Assembly: GCA_919902505.1 (NCBI GenBank)
Contig: CAKKRE010000007.1
Span: 43,971 to 107,970 of the forward strand
Direction of reading: 5' to 3'
DNA from: Nitrospiraceae bacterium
GTDB taxonomy: Bacteria; Nitrospirota; Nitrospiria; Nitrospirales; Nitrospiraceae
DNA length: 64,000 bases
Of the stretch, positions 21,062 to 31,847 are shown piece after piece. Position 1 is the stretch's first letter; each line of letters begins with the position of its first letter. The notes under the pieces are model-generated. The model was not told the origin of the DNA, searched no databases, and was given only the letters and a program-made list of their open reading frames with translations. The position numbers and the translations under genes were made by a program.

Positions 21062-21538
21062 CTAGAGTTCCTCGAACCGAATCTCCATCACTTCGTACTC
21101 GACGACCTTCGCGGGCGTGGTCACTTCCACCACGTCCCCTACCCGCTTCCCGATGAGGGCGCGTCCGACCGGCGACTGGACGGAGATGCGGGAGAATTTC
21201 AAATCGGCCTCATCCTGTCCCACCAGGGTATATTGCTTCTTGGCTTGCGCCTCCTGCTCGATCAGTACCACGGTGGCGCCGAAAACGACCGTCTCGCTGA
21301 TCCGTCCCGCAATGTCGATAATCCGGCAGTCGGCCAGTTTGCCCTTCAGCTCGGCCAGTCGCGCTTCGATAAAGCCCTGGCGTTCCTTGGCCGCATCGTA
21401 TTCGGCGTTTTCGCTCAGATCGCCATGCGCACGCGCTTCCGCGATGGCCTCGATCACCCGCGGTCGCTCGACCTTGTGCAGCCGGTCCAATTCGGCTTTC
21501 AGCGCTTCGTATCCTTTTCTCGTAATCGGTGTCGGCAT
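21062..21538 (-). CDS. greA: Transcription elongation factor GreA
   Basis: 158 aa, full length. Stimulates RNA polymerase to cleave backtracked transcripts. The N-terminal coiled coil carries the conserved acidic tip HGDLSENAEYDAAKERQ, and the C-terminal FKBP-like domain has SPVGRALIGKRVGD. The start at 21538 follows a G-rich site; a longer frame to 21658 lacks homology. It lies 145 bp after carB. Confidence 0.96.
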   Translation of the reverse strand: MPTPITRKGYEALKAELDRLHKVERPRVIEAIAEARAHGDLSENAEYDAAKERQGFIEARLAELKGKLADCRIIDIAGRISETVVFGATVVLIEQEAQAKKQYTLVGQDEADLKFSRISVQSPVGRALIGKRVGDVVEVTTPAKVVEYEVMEIRFEEL

Positions 21539-21682
21539 ATCTTCCCCCCGATGACCATTGAAACCGGTTTCTCGTATTGCGTGTCGGTGGTCTTTCCGGT
21601 CGCCCCGCATCCAGGAAGGTAGCTGACGTTCGACAGCCTTCCTGGAACCTGTTGTCAATTGCCTGTTTGCGTGAGCCCTCGC

Positions 21683-24600
21683 TCAATGCATCCGGTGATA
21701 CTCCTGCAACGCTCGAATGGCAAGCCCCTTTTTCAACAAGGCTTCGATCCCCATGACCGCAGCCAGGGCTCCGCGCATCGTGGTGTAGTACGGCACGCCC
21801 TTATGCAGAGCCTCGCGTCGAATGGACAGCGAGTCGGTCTGAGCCGACGCGGTGCGCACCGTATTGACGACCAATGCGACCTCTCCGTTTTTAATATGAT
21901 CGACGATGTGCGGCCGTCCTTCCTGGACCTTGTTCACGACGTCCACGCACAGGCCCTGCTCGCTCAGGTAGAGCGCGGTGCCTGAAGTCGCCGTGATACG
22001 GAAGCCCAGCGCCACGAGCCGCCGGGCGACATCGAAGGCCCCTGCCCGGTCTTCACTCTTCACGCTGATGAAGGCGGTGCCGGAGGTCGGCAGAATGGCG
22101 CCGGCACCGGCTTGGGATTTGACGAAGGCCCATCCGAAATCGCTGTCGATCCCCATGACCTCACCGGTGGATTTCATTTCGGGGCCCAGGAGCACATCCA
22201 CGCCCGCGAACTTCGTGAAAGGGAACACGGCTTCCTTCACCGAGAGATGTGTCGGCGTCGGGGCGGTGGTGAAATTCAGCTGTTGCAGCGACTTGCCGAC
22301 CATCACCTTCATCGCCAATTTGGCGAGCGGAACGCCGATGGCCTTGCTGACGAAGGGCACGGTCCGCGACCCGCGCGGATTGACCTCCAGGACATAAATC
22401 GTTTGGTCCTTCACGGCGAATTGCGCATTCATGAGACCGATGACACCGAGTTCCAATGCCAGGGCCGTCATTTGGCGCCGGATCTCCTCGATGATCGTCG
22501 CATCCAGCGTGTAGGGGGGCAGCGAGCAGGCCGAATCGCCCGAGTGGACTCCCGCTTCCTCGATGTGCTCCATGATACCGGCGACGACCACGGTCGTACC
22601 GTCGGAAATGGCGTCCGCGTCGATTTCGATGGCATCGCGCAAATACTTATCGATCAGCACCGGATGTTTTTTCGATGCCTTGACCGCCGTGTTCATGTAG
22701 TGGAGCAGGCCTGCTTCGTCATACACGATCTGCATCGAGCGTCCGCCGAGCACATACGACGGCCGCACCATTACGGGATAGGTGATCTCGGCGGCGATCG
22801 TCAACGCTTCTTCGACGGAATGGGCCATCCCGCTTTCGGCCTGACGCAACCCGAGTTTGTCGAGTAACTCGCGGAATCGGGCCCGATCCTCCGCGCGGTC
22901 GATCGCATCCGGACTGGTGCCGAGAATCCTGACACCGGCGCGGGACAGGGAGAGCGCCAGTTTCAAGGGCGTTTGTCCTCCGAATTGCAGCACCACACCC
23001 ATCGGTTGTTCCCGTTCCACGATGTTGAGCACGTCTTCTTCCGTCAACGGTTCGAAGTAGAGACGGTCGGAGGTGTCATAGTCTGTGCTGACCGTTTCCG
23101 GATTGCAGTTGACCATGATGGTTTCAATCTGCTCTTCCCGCAGCGCCATGGCGGCGTGCACACAACAGTAGTCGAACTCGATCCCCTGCCCGATCCGGTT
23201 CGGTCCGCCGCCGAGGATGACGACCTTCTTTTTGTCGGTCGGCCGGGCTTCGCATTCCCGTTCGTAGGTCGAGTAGAGATACGGCGTATGGGCTTCAAAT
23301 TCGGCCGCACAGGTATCGACCCGCTTGTAGGTCACGCCCCGCGGCCGGGCCGCTTGGCTCAATGCCAGCCGCCAGCCACGAACGGTCTGTTGTTCCACTC
23401 CCAGGAGTTGGGCCAGGCGTGGGTCGGAGAAGCCCAGTTCCTTCGCCTCGATCAGAAGATCCGCTTGCAGGCCTGTGGCGTCGAGGTTTGCCCGTTCCGC
23501 GACGAGTCGCGCTTCGAATTCGATCAGTTCACGAATCTGCTGCAGAAACCAGGGATCGATCTTGGTGAGCGCGAATAATTCTTGATTGGGCATGCCGAGT
23601 CGCATGCCGTCGGCCAGCCGCCAGAGTCGGTCGGGCAGCGGAGTGCGCACCGCCTTGCGGACCTGCTCCATGGCCACTTCCCGGTCGAGACCGGGGGGCA
23701 CCGCGAGATCCAGCCCCATCTTCGAGCTGAATCCGAACTGATCGACCTCCATGGACCGGATCGCTTTCTGCAGCGATTCCTTGAAGGTTCGTCCGATGGC
23801 CATCACTTCGCCCACCGACTTCATCTGGGTGGTCAGCGTGGGATCGGCTCCGGGGAATTTCTGAAAGGCAAAGCGCGGAATCTTGACGACGACGTAATCG
23901 ATAGTCGGTTCGAATGAGGCCTTCGTCACACCGGTGATGTCGTTCGTAATTTCGTCGAGGGTATACCCGACGGCCAGCTTGGCCGCGATTTTGGCGATGG
24001 GAAATCCCGTCGCTTTGGATGCCAGGGCCGAGCTTCTGGAGACGCGCGGATTCATCTCGATCACGACCATGTCGCCGTTGACCGGGTTCAGACCGAACTG
24101 GATGTTGGCGCCGCCGGTGTCGACGCCGATTTCACGAATGATGCGCACGGCCGCATCGCGCAGCATTTGATATTCTTTGTCGGTCAGGGTGAGGGCCGGG
24201 GCCACCGTAATACTGTCGCCGGTGTGCACGCCCATCGGGTCGAGATTCTCGATCGGGCAGATGATGACCACGTTGTCCTTCAGGTCACGCATCACTTCGA
24301 GTTCGAACTCTTTCCATCCGATGACGGACTGCTCGATGAGCACCTGGCGGACCGGGCTCATGGACAGGCCCCATTCCACCTGCGTCCGAAATTCTTCGAT
24401 GTTGTAGGCGATGTTGCCGCCGGTTCCGCCCATGGTGAACGAGGGGCGCACAATCGCCGGGAAGCGGATCCGTTCCAGTTCACGTTCGGCCTCGGCCAGG
24501 GAGGTCGCCACGCCGCTGTCCGGCACGCGCAGGCCGATTTTCCACATGGCCTGCCGGAAGGCATCGCGATCCTCGGCCTTATGGATGGCCGCAATCGACG

Positions 24601-24952
24601 CGCCGATCAGCTTGACACCGTATTTTTCCAGCACGCCGCGCTTGGCCAGGCCGATGGCGGTGTTCAGCGCTGTCTGTCCGCCCATGGTGGGCAGGAGCGC
24701 ATCGGGCCGTTCGCATTCGATGACCTTCTCCACCACGTCCAGGGTGATCGGTTCGATATACGTGCGGTGCGCAAAATCCGGGTCGGTCATGATCGTCGCC
24801 GGATTGCTGTTGATCAGGATCACGCGGTAACCCTCTTCCTTGAGGGCCTTGCAGGCCTGCGTGCCCGAATAGTCGAATTCGCACGCCTGCCCGATGACGA
24901 TGGGGCCGGAGCCGATCAGAAGGATGGAGCGGATGTCTGTCCGTCGTGGCAC
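21683..24952 (-). CDS. carB: Carbamoyl-phosphate synthase large subunit
   Basis: About 1089 aa with two homologous ATP-grasp halves, the oligomerisation domain and a C-terminal MGS-like allosteric domain. It makes carbamoyl phosphate for pyrimidines and arginine. The N-terminus [22 protein letters not shown]-type motif and its repeat in the second half ([14 protein letters not shown]) are clear. The GTG at 24952 is chosen because GAGGT precedes it; a TTG at 24964 has no site. Separated from carA by sppA and an M48 peptidase, which is unusual. Confidence 0.97.
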   Translation of the reverse strand: MPRRTDIRSILLIGSGPIVIGQACEFDYSGTQACKALKEEGYRVILINSNPATIMTDPDFAHRTYIEPITLDVVEKVIECERPDALLPTMGGQTALNTAIGLAKRGVLEKYGVKLIGASIAAIHKAEDRDAFRQAMWKIGLRVPDSGVATSLAEAERELERIRFPAIVRPSFTMGGTGGNIAYNIEEFRTQVEWGLSMSPVRQVLIEQSVIGWKEFELEVMRDLKDNVVIICPIENLDPMGVHTGDSITVAPALTLTDKEYQMLRDAAVRIIREIGVDTGGANIQFGLNPVNGDMVVIEMNPRVSRSSALASKATGFPIAKIAAKLAVGYTLDEITNDITGVTKASFEPTIDYVVVKIPRFAFQKFPGADPTLTTQMKSVGEVMAIGRTFKESLQKAIRSMEVDQFGFSSKMGLDLAVPPGLDREVAMEQVRKAVRTPLPDRLWRLADGMRLGMPNQELFALTKIDPWFLQQIRELIEFEARLVAERANLDATGLQADLLIEAKELGFSDPRLAQLLGVEQQTVRGWRLALSQAARPRGVTYKRVDTCAAEFEAHTPYLYSTYERECEARPTDKKKVVILGGGPNRIGQGIEFDYCCVHAAMALREEQIETIMVNCNPETVSTDYDTSDRLYFEPLTEEDVLNIVEREQPMGVVLQFGGQTPLKLALSLSRAGVRILGTSPDAIDRAEDRARFRELLDKLGLRQAESGMAHSVEEALTIAAEITYPVMVRPSYVLGGRSMQIVYDEAGLLHYMNTAVKASKKHPVLIDKYLRDAIEIDADAISDGTTVVVAGIMEHIEEAGVHSGDSACSLPPYTLDATIIEEIRRQMTALALELGVIGLMNAQFAVKDQTIYVLEVNPRGSRTVPFVSKAIGVPLAKLAMKVMVGKSLQQLNFTTAPTPTHLSVKEAVFPFTKFAGVDVLLGPEMKSTGEVMGIDSDFGWAFVKSQAGAGAILPTSGTAFISVKSEDRAGAFDVARRLVALGFRITATSGTALYLSEQGLCVDVVNKVQEGRPHIVDHIKNGEVALVVNTVRTASAQTDSLSIRREALHKGVPYYTTMRGALAAVMGIEALLKKGLAIRALQEYHRMH

Positions 24953-24973
24953 AATTGACCTCAACTCAAGAAG

Positions 24974-25957
24974 TTAGCCGGTCGGCAGAGGCGCCTCGGG
25001 CATGGGCCCCACCGGTGGCCGGTAGGGTTGGATCGGTCCGGACGGGATCGCCGGGGCCTTTCCTGCGGGATGATAGTGTTTCATGGCGTCCGGGATCCAG
25101 GCCTCGATCTGATTGATACGAGTCACATCGGACGGATGGGTCGAAAGAAATTCCGGAATGGCCTGTTGCGAGCGGAAACAGAGTTTATTGATCATGGCGC
25201 GCGGACAGCCGCTCATCCGTTCCCAGAAAGAAACCGCTTCGCGCGGGTCGTACCCGGCTTCGGCCATCAAGCGCAGGCCGATGAAATCCGCTTCCGATTC
25301 CTGCCGGCGGTCGAAGGGCAATGAAACTCCGACCCCGTAGACGGTCATGGCTGCCATGGCCGCATCCGGGCGACCCGCGGCCGCGCCGGCGCCCAAGGCC
25401 GCCAATTGTCCGATCTGTTCAAGCACGCTGCGACTCATCCGTTCCGCTCCGTGACGCTGCAGGGCATGCGCGACCTCATGGCCCATGACGGTCGCCAACC
25501 CGTCTTCAGTTTTCGTGACCTTCAAAATTCCGGTGAATACCGCCACCTTGCCGCCGGGAAGCGCGAAGGCGTTGATCGTGCGATCGTCCTGAATGACCGC
25601 GAACTCCCACTGATACTCGGGCTTATTGGCCGCCTTGGCGATGCGATTCCCGACCCGGTGCACCATTTCGTTGAGCTCCGGATTTTCGCTCAAGGGAGCC
25701 TGCCGGAGCACTTCTCGAAAGGCCGAGAGGCCCATCGCCATTTCTTTTTCTTCCGAAATATAGATGAACTGCTCTCGCGCGGTGCCGGGCGCCCGCTGGC
25801 AACCCGCAAGCGATTGCATCAGGCCTGCCGCCGCGCCGAGCCCCAACGTCGTCGAGAGGAGAGAGGCGGCGCGGACTCCCAGGCCCAAGGCCGCCCGTCT
25901 TCCCATCGGGGTGTTGAGTAGGGTGTCGATTGAATGTCGGCCTGATGGATGCAGCAT
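24974..25957 (-). CDS. M48-family zinc metallopeptidase, probable lipoprotein
   Basis: 327 aa. Ste24/BepA-like peptidase with HEVAH zinc site and downstream ESEAD third ligand; likely periplasmic and involved in outer-membrane protein or envelope quality control. An export signal with twin arginines (GRRAALGLG) and lipobox LAGC precedes the domain; a Tat route is possible. The C-terminal 30 residues are proline-rich. The start at 25957 has GGAG upstream; a TTG at 25972 is alternative. Sits between sppA and carB. Confidence 0.88.
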   Translation of the reverse strand: MLHPSGRHSIDTLLNTPMGRRAALGLGVRAASLLSTTLGLGAAAGLMQSLAGCQRAPGTAREQFIYISEEKEMAMGLSAFREVLRQAPLSENPELNEMVHRVGNRIAKAANKPEYQWEFAVIQDDRTINAFALPGGKVAVFTGILKVTKTEDGLATVMGHEVAHALQRHGAERMSRSVLEQIGQLAALGAGAAAGRPDAAMAAMTVYGVGVSLPFDRRQESEADFIGLRLMAEAGYDPREAVSFWERMSGCPRAMINKLCFRSQQAIPEFLSTHPSDVTRINQIEAWIPDAMKHYHPAGKAPAIPSGPIQPYRPPVGPMPEAPLPTG

Positions 25958-26004
25958 GTCCACTCCATTCAATCAGCACCAGGCGCGGGATGCAACTCAC
26001 CGCC

Positions 26005-26973
26005 TCAGGGCATCCACAGATACATGAACTGGGGAGACCCGCCTCGCACGACCGAGAGCACATCGATGTTCGCCAGGCTGGCCAGGCTCGGCGTCGGCGC
26101 GACCAATTGCGAGTAGACATTGTTCTGGTATTCGCCCGGTCTGCGATAGGTCACCACTCGCGCTTCCGTCAGGCCGGCTTTCTTTTTCGCCAGCTCGATG
26201 GCGTCCTCGAGATACCCGATCTCATCGACCAGCCCCGAAGCTTTCGCCTGCTCGCCCGAATAAATCCGGCCGTCGGCGAGCTTCTTAATGGTCTCGCCGT
26301 TCATGTTCGGGCGACCGTCCTGCACGACCTGGAGAAACCGCTGGTAGAAGCCGTCGATGACGCCTTGGAATATCGCGCGTTCCTCCGGCAGCATCGCCCG
26401 GAAGGGCGAGCCCATATCTTTGCGCGGTCCGGAGGTGACGGCGTTGGTCTCCACGCCGACCTTTTCGAGCAGCCCTCTGGCATTGACGGTCAACATGATC
26501 ACGCCGATGCTGCCGGTGATGGTCGACGGATGAGCGAGCACGGTATCGGCTGCAGCCGCAATGTAGTACCCGCCGGAGGCGCCCACATCCATGATGGAGG
26601 CCACAATCGGAATCTTCCGGCTGGTCTTGAACGACTTGAGTTCGTGATAAATGATGTCGGACGCGGTGACGGTGCCGCCCGGACTGTTGATCCGGAGCAC
26701 GACGGCCTTGACGCGCTCGTCCTTCGTGGCCCGTTCCAACTCCTCTTTCACGGTGGCGAGCATGCCGGGCGAGGAATAAAACCCGTCCTTATTTTCGGAG
26801 CTGATCACGCCCGACACGTCCATCAGCAGGACTTTGTCTTTACCCGTCCCGCTGACTTTATGTTCTTCAAGCGCCCCCGGGCCAGGCGGTAAATTGATCG
26901 TGACACAGGCGGCCTGCATCAAGGCCAGGACCAGCACGGCAAAACCGGTACAAATGTGCCAAGGGCTATGCAT
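26005..26973 (-). CDS. sppA: Signal peptide peptidase SppA, lipoprotein form
   Basis: 322 aa, the short single-domain SppA class. Ser/Lys protease of the ClpP/crotonase fold that cleaves leftover signal peptides. A signal with lipobox-like QAAC is followed by RINSPGGTV, the nucleophile in GASGGYY and the general-base Lys in RKDMGSP. It overlaps carA by eight bases, so it is translated from the same message and probably coupled. Confidence 0.92.
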   Translation of the reverse strand: MHSPWHICTGFAVLVLALMQAACVTINLPPGPGALEEHKVSGTGKDKVLLMDVSGVISSENKDGFYSSPGMLATVKEELERATKDERVKAVVLRINSPGGTVTASDIIYHELKSFKTSRKIPIVASIMDVGASGGYYIAAAADTVLAHPSTITGSIGVIMLTVNARGLLEKVGVETNAVTSGPRKDMGSPFRAMLPEERAIFQGVIDGFYQRFLQVVQDGRPNMNGETIKKLADGRIYSGEQAKASGLVDEIGYLEDAIELAKKKAGLTEARVVTYRRPGEYQNNVYSQLVAPTPSLASLANIDVLSVVRGGSPQFMYLWMP

Positions 26974-28150
26974 GGTGTGTCTCCATCAATGCGACAAATT
27001 GTTCAAAGAGATAGGCCGAATCGTGCGGGCCCGGCGCCGCTTCAGGGTGATACTGGACGGAGAAGACCGGGTGGTCCAGGCACAGCATCCCTTCCACCGA
27101 TCCGTCGTTGAGACTGGTATGGGTCAACTGCACGCGCCCGAACGGCGTGTTCACAATCGGCATGTCCTCTCCTTGCGCCGGTGCCCCGATCGGGAAGCGC
27201 ACGGCGAAGTTATGGTTCTGCGAGGTGATCTCGACCTTCCGTGTCCGGAGATCGATGACTGGGTGATTGACGCCATGGTGGCCGAACTTCAATTTGTAGG
27301 TGGAGAAGCCAAGCGCCAGGCCGAGCAATTGGTGACCTAGGCAGATGCCGAAAATCGGGAGCCGGCCGATCAGTTCCCGAAGCGCGTCCATGGCATAGGG
27401 CACTCCCTCCGGGTCGCCGGGTCCGTTCGAGAGGAACAATCCTTGAGGATTGAGCGCCAACACGTCCTTCGCCGGGGTGGATGCGGGCACCACGGTGACC
27501 TCGCAGCCGACATCGACGAGCCGCCGGAGAATGTTCTGTTTGACGCCGAAATCATAGGCCACCACACGCCAGGTTTTTCGTGCTGCCTGCGCGGCGCCGG
27601 ACGCGGGCATCGTCAGCTTCGGCGCCCAGTCGCCGGTTCCGGCTGTCCAGGTGTAGCGTCGCTCGCAGGTCACGGTCGCGGCCAGATCCCGTCCGATGAT
27701 GCTCGGCGCCTTCCGGGCTTTGTCTGCGAGGCGACGCGGATCGAGATCGATGTGCGAAATCACGCCCGGCTGGGCGCCCTTCTCCCGCAGATGTGTGGTG
27801 AGGGCTCTGGTATCGATGCCCTCGATCGCCACGATATTCGCGGCCTGCAAATATTCCTGAAGCGTCGCCTTGCTGCGCCAGTTGCTCGCCAGCCGGCTGG
27901 ACTCCTTGACGACGAATCCTTCCGCCCAGATCCGGGTGGACTCGATGTCTTCCGGTGTCACGCCGTAGTTGCCGATATGCGGACAGGTCATGGTGACGAT
28001 CTGTCCCCGGTAGGAGGGATCGGTCAACACTTCCTGATAGCCGGTCATGGCCGTGTTGAACACGACTTCACCGCCGGTCTCTCCCTCTGCCCCGAGGGCT
28101 CGTCCTTCGAACCAGGTTCCGTCGGCCAGCGCCAGAATCGCTTTCTTCAC
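26966..28150 (-). CDS. carA: Carbamoyl-phosphate synthase small subunit
   Basis: 394 aa. Glutaminase subunit that delivers ammonia to CarB. N-terminal domain has [14 protein letters not shown]; the C-terminal class I amidotransferase has the nucleophile in [10 protein letters not shown] and the His/Glu pair in [11 protein letters not shown]. It follows a DUF4149 gene by 9 bp and overlaps sppA at the 3' end. Confidence 0.97.
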   Translation of the reverse strand: MKKAILALADGTWFEGRALGAEGETGGEVVFNTAMTGYQEVLTDPSYRGQIVTMTCPHIGNYGVTPEDIESTRIWAEGFVVKESSRLASNWRSKATLQEYLQAANIVAIEGIDTRALTTHLREKGAQPGVISHIDLDPRRLADKARKAPSIIGRDLAATVTCERRYTWTAGTGDWAPKLTMPASGAAQAARKTWRVVAYDFGVKQNILRRLVDVGCEVTVVPASTPAKDVLALNPQGLFLSNGPGDPEGVPYAMDALRELIGRLPIFGICLGHQLLGLALGFSTYKLKFGHHGVNHPVIDLRTRKVEITSQNHNFAVRFPIGAPAQGEDMPIVNTPFGRVQLTHTSLNDGSVEGMLCLDHPVFSVQYHPEAAPGPHDSAYLFEQFVALMETHHA

Positions 28151-28159
28151 GATGACTCC

Positions 28160-28663
28160 TTATCGGGGGACCCAGGATCGTACGCGCACGGCCAGCAGCG
28201 CGATTCCGAGTCCGACATTCACGATATACAACGCCCGTACCGGTTTGTGCAGTTGAAAGAATGCTTCGAACGCCGCTTTCCGCGCCGCATCTCCTTTGGA
28301 GGCAAAGGCCTGCGCCTGCAGGGCTGCCGCCTGGGGATGCAGCACAAACGTGATGATTCCCGCGGTGAGCAGCATGGCTCCGAGCAACAGCCATTCGGTT
28401 CTGGTGATCTCACTATCCGCCAGGCCGCGCTGGACCAGCCACGCCCGCCACAGGACTCCCGAGGTCAGGATCGCCGCCGAGCCGAGCACCAGACGATTGT
28501 AGCCGTCAAAGGCGCGGGTGAGAAAAAAGCCGCCGGTGTCCTGTCCGCCGAACGTATTGAACACGGCCGGGATGACGGCGGCAACGAGCACCAAGAGCCC
28601 ACCGATCCAGACCGCCAGGGCCAGCAACTCACAGGTGATACAGGCGATCAGTCCTTGGCGCAC
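28160..28663 (-). CDS. DUF4149-family membrane protein
   Basis: 167 aa with four predicted membrane helices (around 8-35, 53-75, 88-112 and 140-160). Resembles DUF4149/TMEM205-like proteins, whose function is not settled. It lies between pyrC (12 bp) and carA (9 bp), so it is in the pyrimidine operon, but nothing in the sequence links it to pyrimidines. Confidence 0.72.
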   Translation of the reverse strand: MRQGLIACITCELLALAVWIGGLLVLVAAVIPAVFNTFGGQDTGGFFLTRAFDGYNRLVLGSAAILTSGVLWRAWLVQRGLADSEITRTEWLLLGAMLLTAGIITFVLHPQAAALQAQAFASKGDAARKAAFEAFFQLHKPVRALYIVNVGLGIALLAVRVRSWVPR

Positions 28664-28675
28664 CGTCTCGAATTC

Positions 28676-29968
28676 CTATGCCTGTCGCTCTGCGCGATCG
28701 AGTTCGAACACGACGCGACCGGAGACGATGGTGGTCGTCACCTGTCCCTTGACCTTCCAGCCGGCGAACGGTGTGTTGCGGCTCTTGGAACGAAACCGCG
28801 CAGGATCGACCTGCCACTCCCTGTTCGGATCGACGATGGCGACGTCAGCCGGCGCGCCGACCGCCAGGGTTCCGGCATTGAGACTGAACGCTTTGGCCGG
28901 CGCGGTCGTGAGTTTGTCTACCGCGGATTCGAGCGTGAGCACCCCTTCATCCACCAGGGCCAACGTCAGTGAGAGGGCGGTTTCCAGGCCCACGATGCCG
29001 AAGGGCGCTTCGGTGAACTCCTGCTGCTTCTCTTGGGTCGCATGCGGGGCATGGTCGGTCGCGATCACGTCGATGGTTCCGTCGCGGAGTCCTTCCTTGA
29101 TCGCCTGAACGTCCTGCATGGTCCTCAGCGGAGGATTCATCTTCGCGTGGGTGTTGTACCCGCGTGTCAGTTCTTCGGTCAGGGTGAAGTGATGCGGACA
29201 GGCTTCAGCGGTGACCTTGAGTCCGCGCGCCTTAGCTTCCCGCACCATACGCACCGAGCCGGCCGTGCTGATGTGTGCGAGATGGAGGCGGGCGCCGGTC
29301 AGTTCAGCCAAGGAGACATTGCGGGCCACCATGACATCTTCCGCCGCGGAGGGAATGCCCGGTAGGCCGAGTTCGGTCGAGACCAGCCCTTCGTTCATAC
29401 ACCCGCCTTCGGACAGGTGCAGATCTTCGCAGTGGTCCACGACCGGCACGTCGAAGGCGCGCGCGTATTCCATGGCGCGTCGCATGACGAGGCTGTTCAT
29501 CACCGGTTTTCCGTCGTCGGAGATGGCGACACACCCGGCGCGGCGCAGATCGCCGATTTCCGCCAATTCTTTGCCTTCCGATTTTTTTGTGATGGCGCCG
29601 ATTGGATAGAGGTGGGCGTTACCCGCTGCCTTCGCCCGCTCGAGCATGAATTCGGTGACGGCCTGATTGTCGTTGACGGGATTGGTGTTGGGCATCGCGC
29701 AGACGGTGGTGAATCCACCCGCGACGGCCGCAGCCGTTCCGGACTGGATCGTCTCTTTATACTCGAAACCCGGCTCGCGGAAATGCACGTGGAGATCCAC
29801 GAATCCCGGCAGCACTAATTGCCCCTTGGCTTGAATGACTGTCGCGCCAGCCGGCGCAGTCAGTGCCGGTCCGACTGCCGAGATTGTTCCGTTGTCGATC
29901 AGGACATCCGCCACGCCGTTCACGCGTCCGGGGTCGATCACATGCCCGCCTTGAATCAGTAGTGTCAT
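28676..29968 (-). CDS. pyrC: Dihydroorotase (class I)
   Basis: 430 aa. Zinc amidohydrolase that cyclises carbamoyl aspartate to dihydroorotate. The metal motif HVHFREPG, the later VVDHCED and the catalytic ATDHAPH are all intact, so it is probably active rather than the inactive PyrC-like subunit seen beside some pyrB genes. Lies 54 bp after pyrB. Confidence 0.96.
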   Translation of the reverse strand: MTLLIQGGHVIDPGRVNGVADVLIDNGTISAVGPALTAPAGATVIQAKGQLVLPGFVDLHVHFREPGFEYKETIQSGTAAAVAGGFTTVCAMPNTNPVNDNQAVTEFMLERAKAAGNAHLYPIGAITKKSEGKELAEIGDLRRAGCVAISDDGKPVMNSLVMRRAMEYARAFDVPVVDHCEDLHLSEGGCMNEGLVSTELGLPGIPSAAEDVMVARNVSLAELTGARLHLAHISTAGSVRMVREAKARGLKVTAEACPHHFTLTEELTRGYNTHAKMNPPLRTMQDVQAIKEGLRDGTIDVIATDHAPHATQEKQQEFTEAPFGIVGLETALSLTLALVDEGVLTLESAVDKLTTAPAKAFSLNAGTLAVGAPADVAIVDPNREWQVDPARFRSKSRNTPFAGWKVKGQVTTTIVSGRVVFELDRAERQA

Positions 29969-30022
29969 CGTTCACTCATAAAAGAAAAAGGTAAAAGAAT
30001 TCACTCAGTCGCTGCATCCCGC

Positions 30023-30943
30023 TCAGCCGGCTCCCGACATGAGGTACAAAATGCCCATGCGCACGGCCACGCCGTTCGCCACCTGATCGAGAATCACGGA
30101 CGAGAGACTGTCCGCCACGTCGGGCGCGATTTCCACCCCGCGATTGATGGGGCCCGGATGCATCACGATGGCGCCGGGCTCGGCCAGCTTCACGCGCTCG
30201 CCGGTCAATCCATAGTGTCGCGCATATTCCCGGATCGTCGGAAACAACGCGCGGCCCTGTCGCTCTAGTTGGAGCCGCAACATCATGATCACGTTGACGC
30301 CTCGCAGCGCTTCGTCCAAGTTGTGGTACACCTGCACTCCGAGCTGACCGATCTGCAGGGGGATCATGGTCGGCGGTCCGACGACCCGCACCTCCGCCCC
30401 GAGTTTCGTGAGGGCAAAAATGTTCGAGCGGGCGACGCGGCTGTGCGCCACATCGCCGACAATCGCGACGCGCAATCCGGCGAAGCCCATTCGCCGGCTG
30501 CGGATGGTGTACAGGTCGAGCAGCGCCTGTGTCGGATGTTCATGCCACCCGTCCCCGGCATTGATGACCGATGACTTGACGCCCCGCGCCAGGGTCTCTG
30601 CCGCGCCGGCCGAGGAATGTCGCAGGACGATGATATCGGCCTGCATGGCTTCGATGTTCCGGGCCGTATCCAGGAGCGTCTCCCCCTTCACTACGCTGCT
30701 GGAAGAGGGGGAAAAATTGATCACATCGGCGCTGAGCCGTTTTGCGGCCAATTCAAACGACGTTCTGGTTCTCGTGCTCGGCTCGAAGAAGAGGTTGACG
30801 ACCGTCTTGCCTCGTAACGCCGGCACCTTCTTGATCTCCCGGCCGGAAACTTCCTTGAAGGAATCGGCGGTTTCCAGGATCAGCGAGATGTCGTCCGCCG
30901 ACAGGTCGGTCAGGCTGAGCAGGTCTTTCCGTTTGAGCCCCAC
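30023..30943 (-). CDS. pyrB: Aspartate carbamoyltransferase catalytic subunit
   Basis: 306 aa. Joins carbamoyl phosphate and aspartate. Carbamoyl phosphate loop STRTRTSFE, then [12 protein letters not shown] and MMLRLQ(L)ER are conserved. No pyrI regulatory subunit is present, in line with control by PyrR. 14 bp after pyrR, so cotranscribed. Confidence 0.97.
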   Translation of the reverse strand: MGLKRKDLLSLTDLSADDISLILETADSFKEVSGREIKKVPALRGKTVVNLFFEPSTRTRTSFELAAKRLSADVINFSPSSSSVVKGETLLDTARNIEAMQADIIVLRHSSAGAAETLARGVKSSVINAGDGWHEHPTQALLDLYTIRSRRMGFAGLRVAIVGDVAHSRVARSNIFALTKLGAEVRVVGPPTMIPLQIGQLGVQVYHNLDEALRGVNVIMMLRLQLERQGRALFPTIREYARHYGLTGERVKLAEPGAIVMHPGPINRGVEIAPDVADSLSSVILDQVANGVAVRMGILYLMSGAG

Positions 30944-30957
30944 GACAATGTCTCCGG

Positions 30958-31641
<684 letters not shown>

Positions 31642-31660
31642 GAGCGTTAAAGGCGAGCCG

Positions 31661-31689
31661 ATCTTAACGAGTTGCCCCTACCGTGTCAA
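31661..31689 (-). promoter_or_regulatory. Sigma-70 promoter of the pyr operon
   Basis: Perfect TTGACA (31689-31684), a 17-nt spacer and TAAGAT (31666-31661), minus strand; start predicted near 31654. It controls pyrR-pyrB-pyrC-carA and probably the genes as far as carB or greA. Confidence 0.8.
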
Positions 31690-31734
31690 GAATTCTGTGC
31701 GCCGAGTGGCCTGTGTTGCGCGACGACGCCTTCA

Positions 31735-31763
31735 TTGACTCCCTGCATGCCATTTGTTAGCTT
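31735..31763 (+). promoter_or_regulatory. Weak candidate promoter of transketolase
   Basis: TTGACT (31735-31740), 17 nt, TAGCTT (31758-31763). The -10 is poor, but nothing better is seen before tkt at 31848. Confidence 0.3.
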
Positions 31764-31847
31764 CGTGCCGTTGAGAGGCGGTCCGTCTCTCTCACTGATC
31801 ATCCAGTCACCCGGAATTTATCAGCTCCCATCCTGAAAGGATCGCGC

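Noticed and set aside
27443-28972. 509-codon frame antisense to carA, DUF4149 and pyrC
   Set aside because: Crosses three conserved genes and has no recognisable domain.
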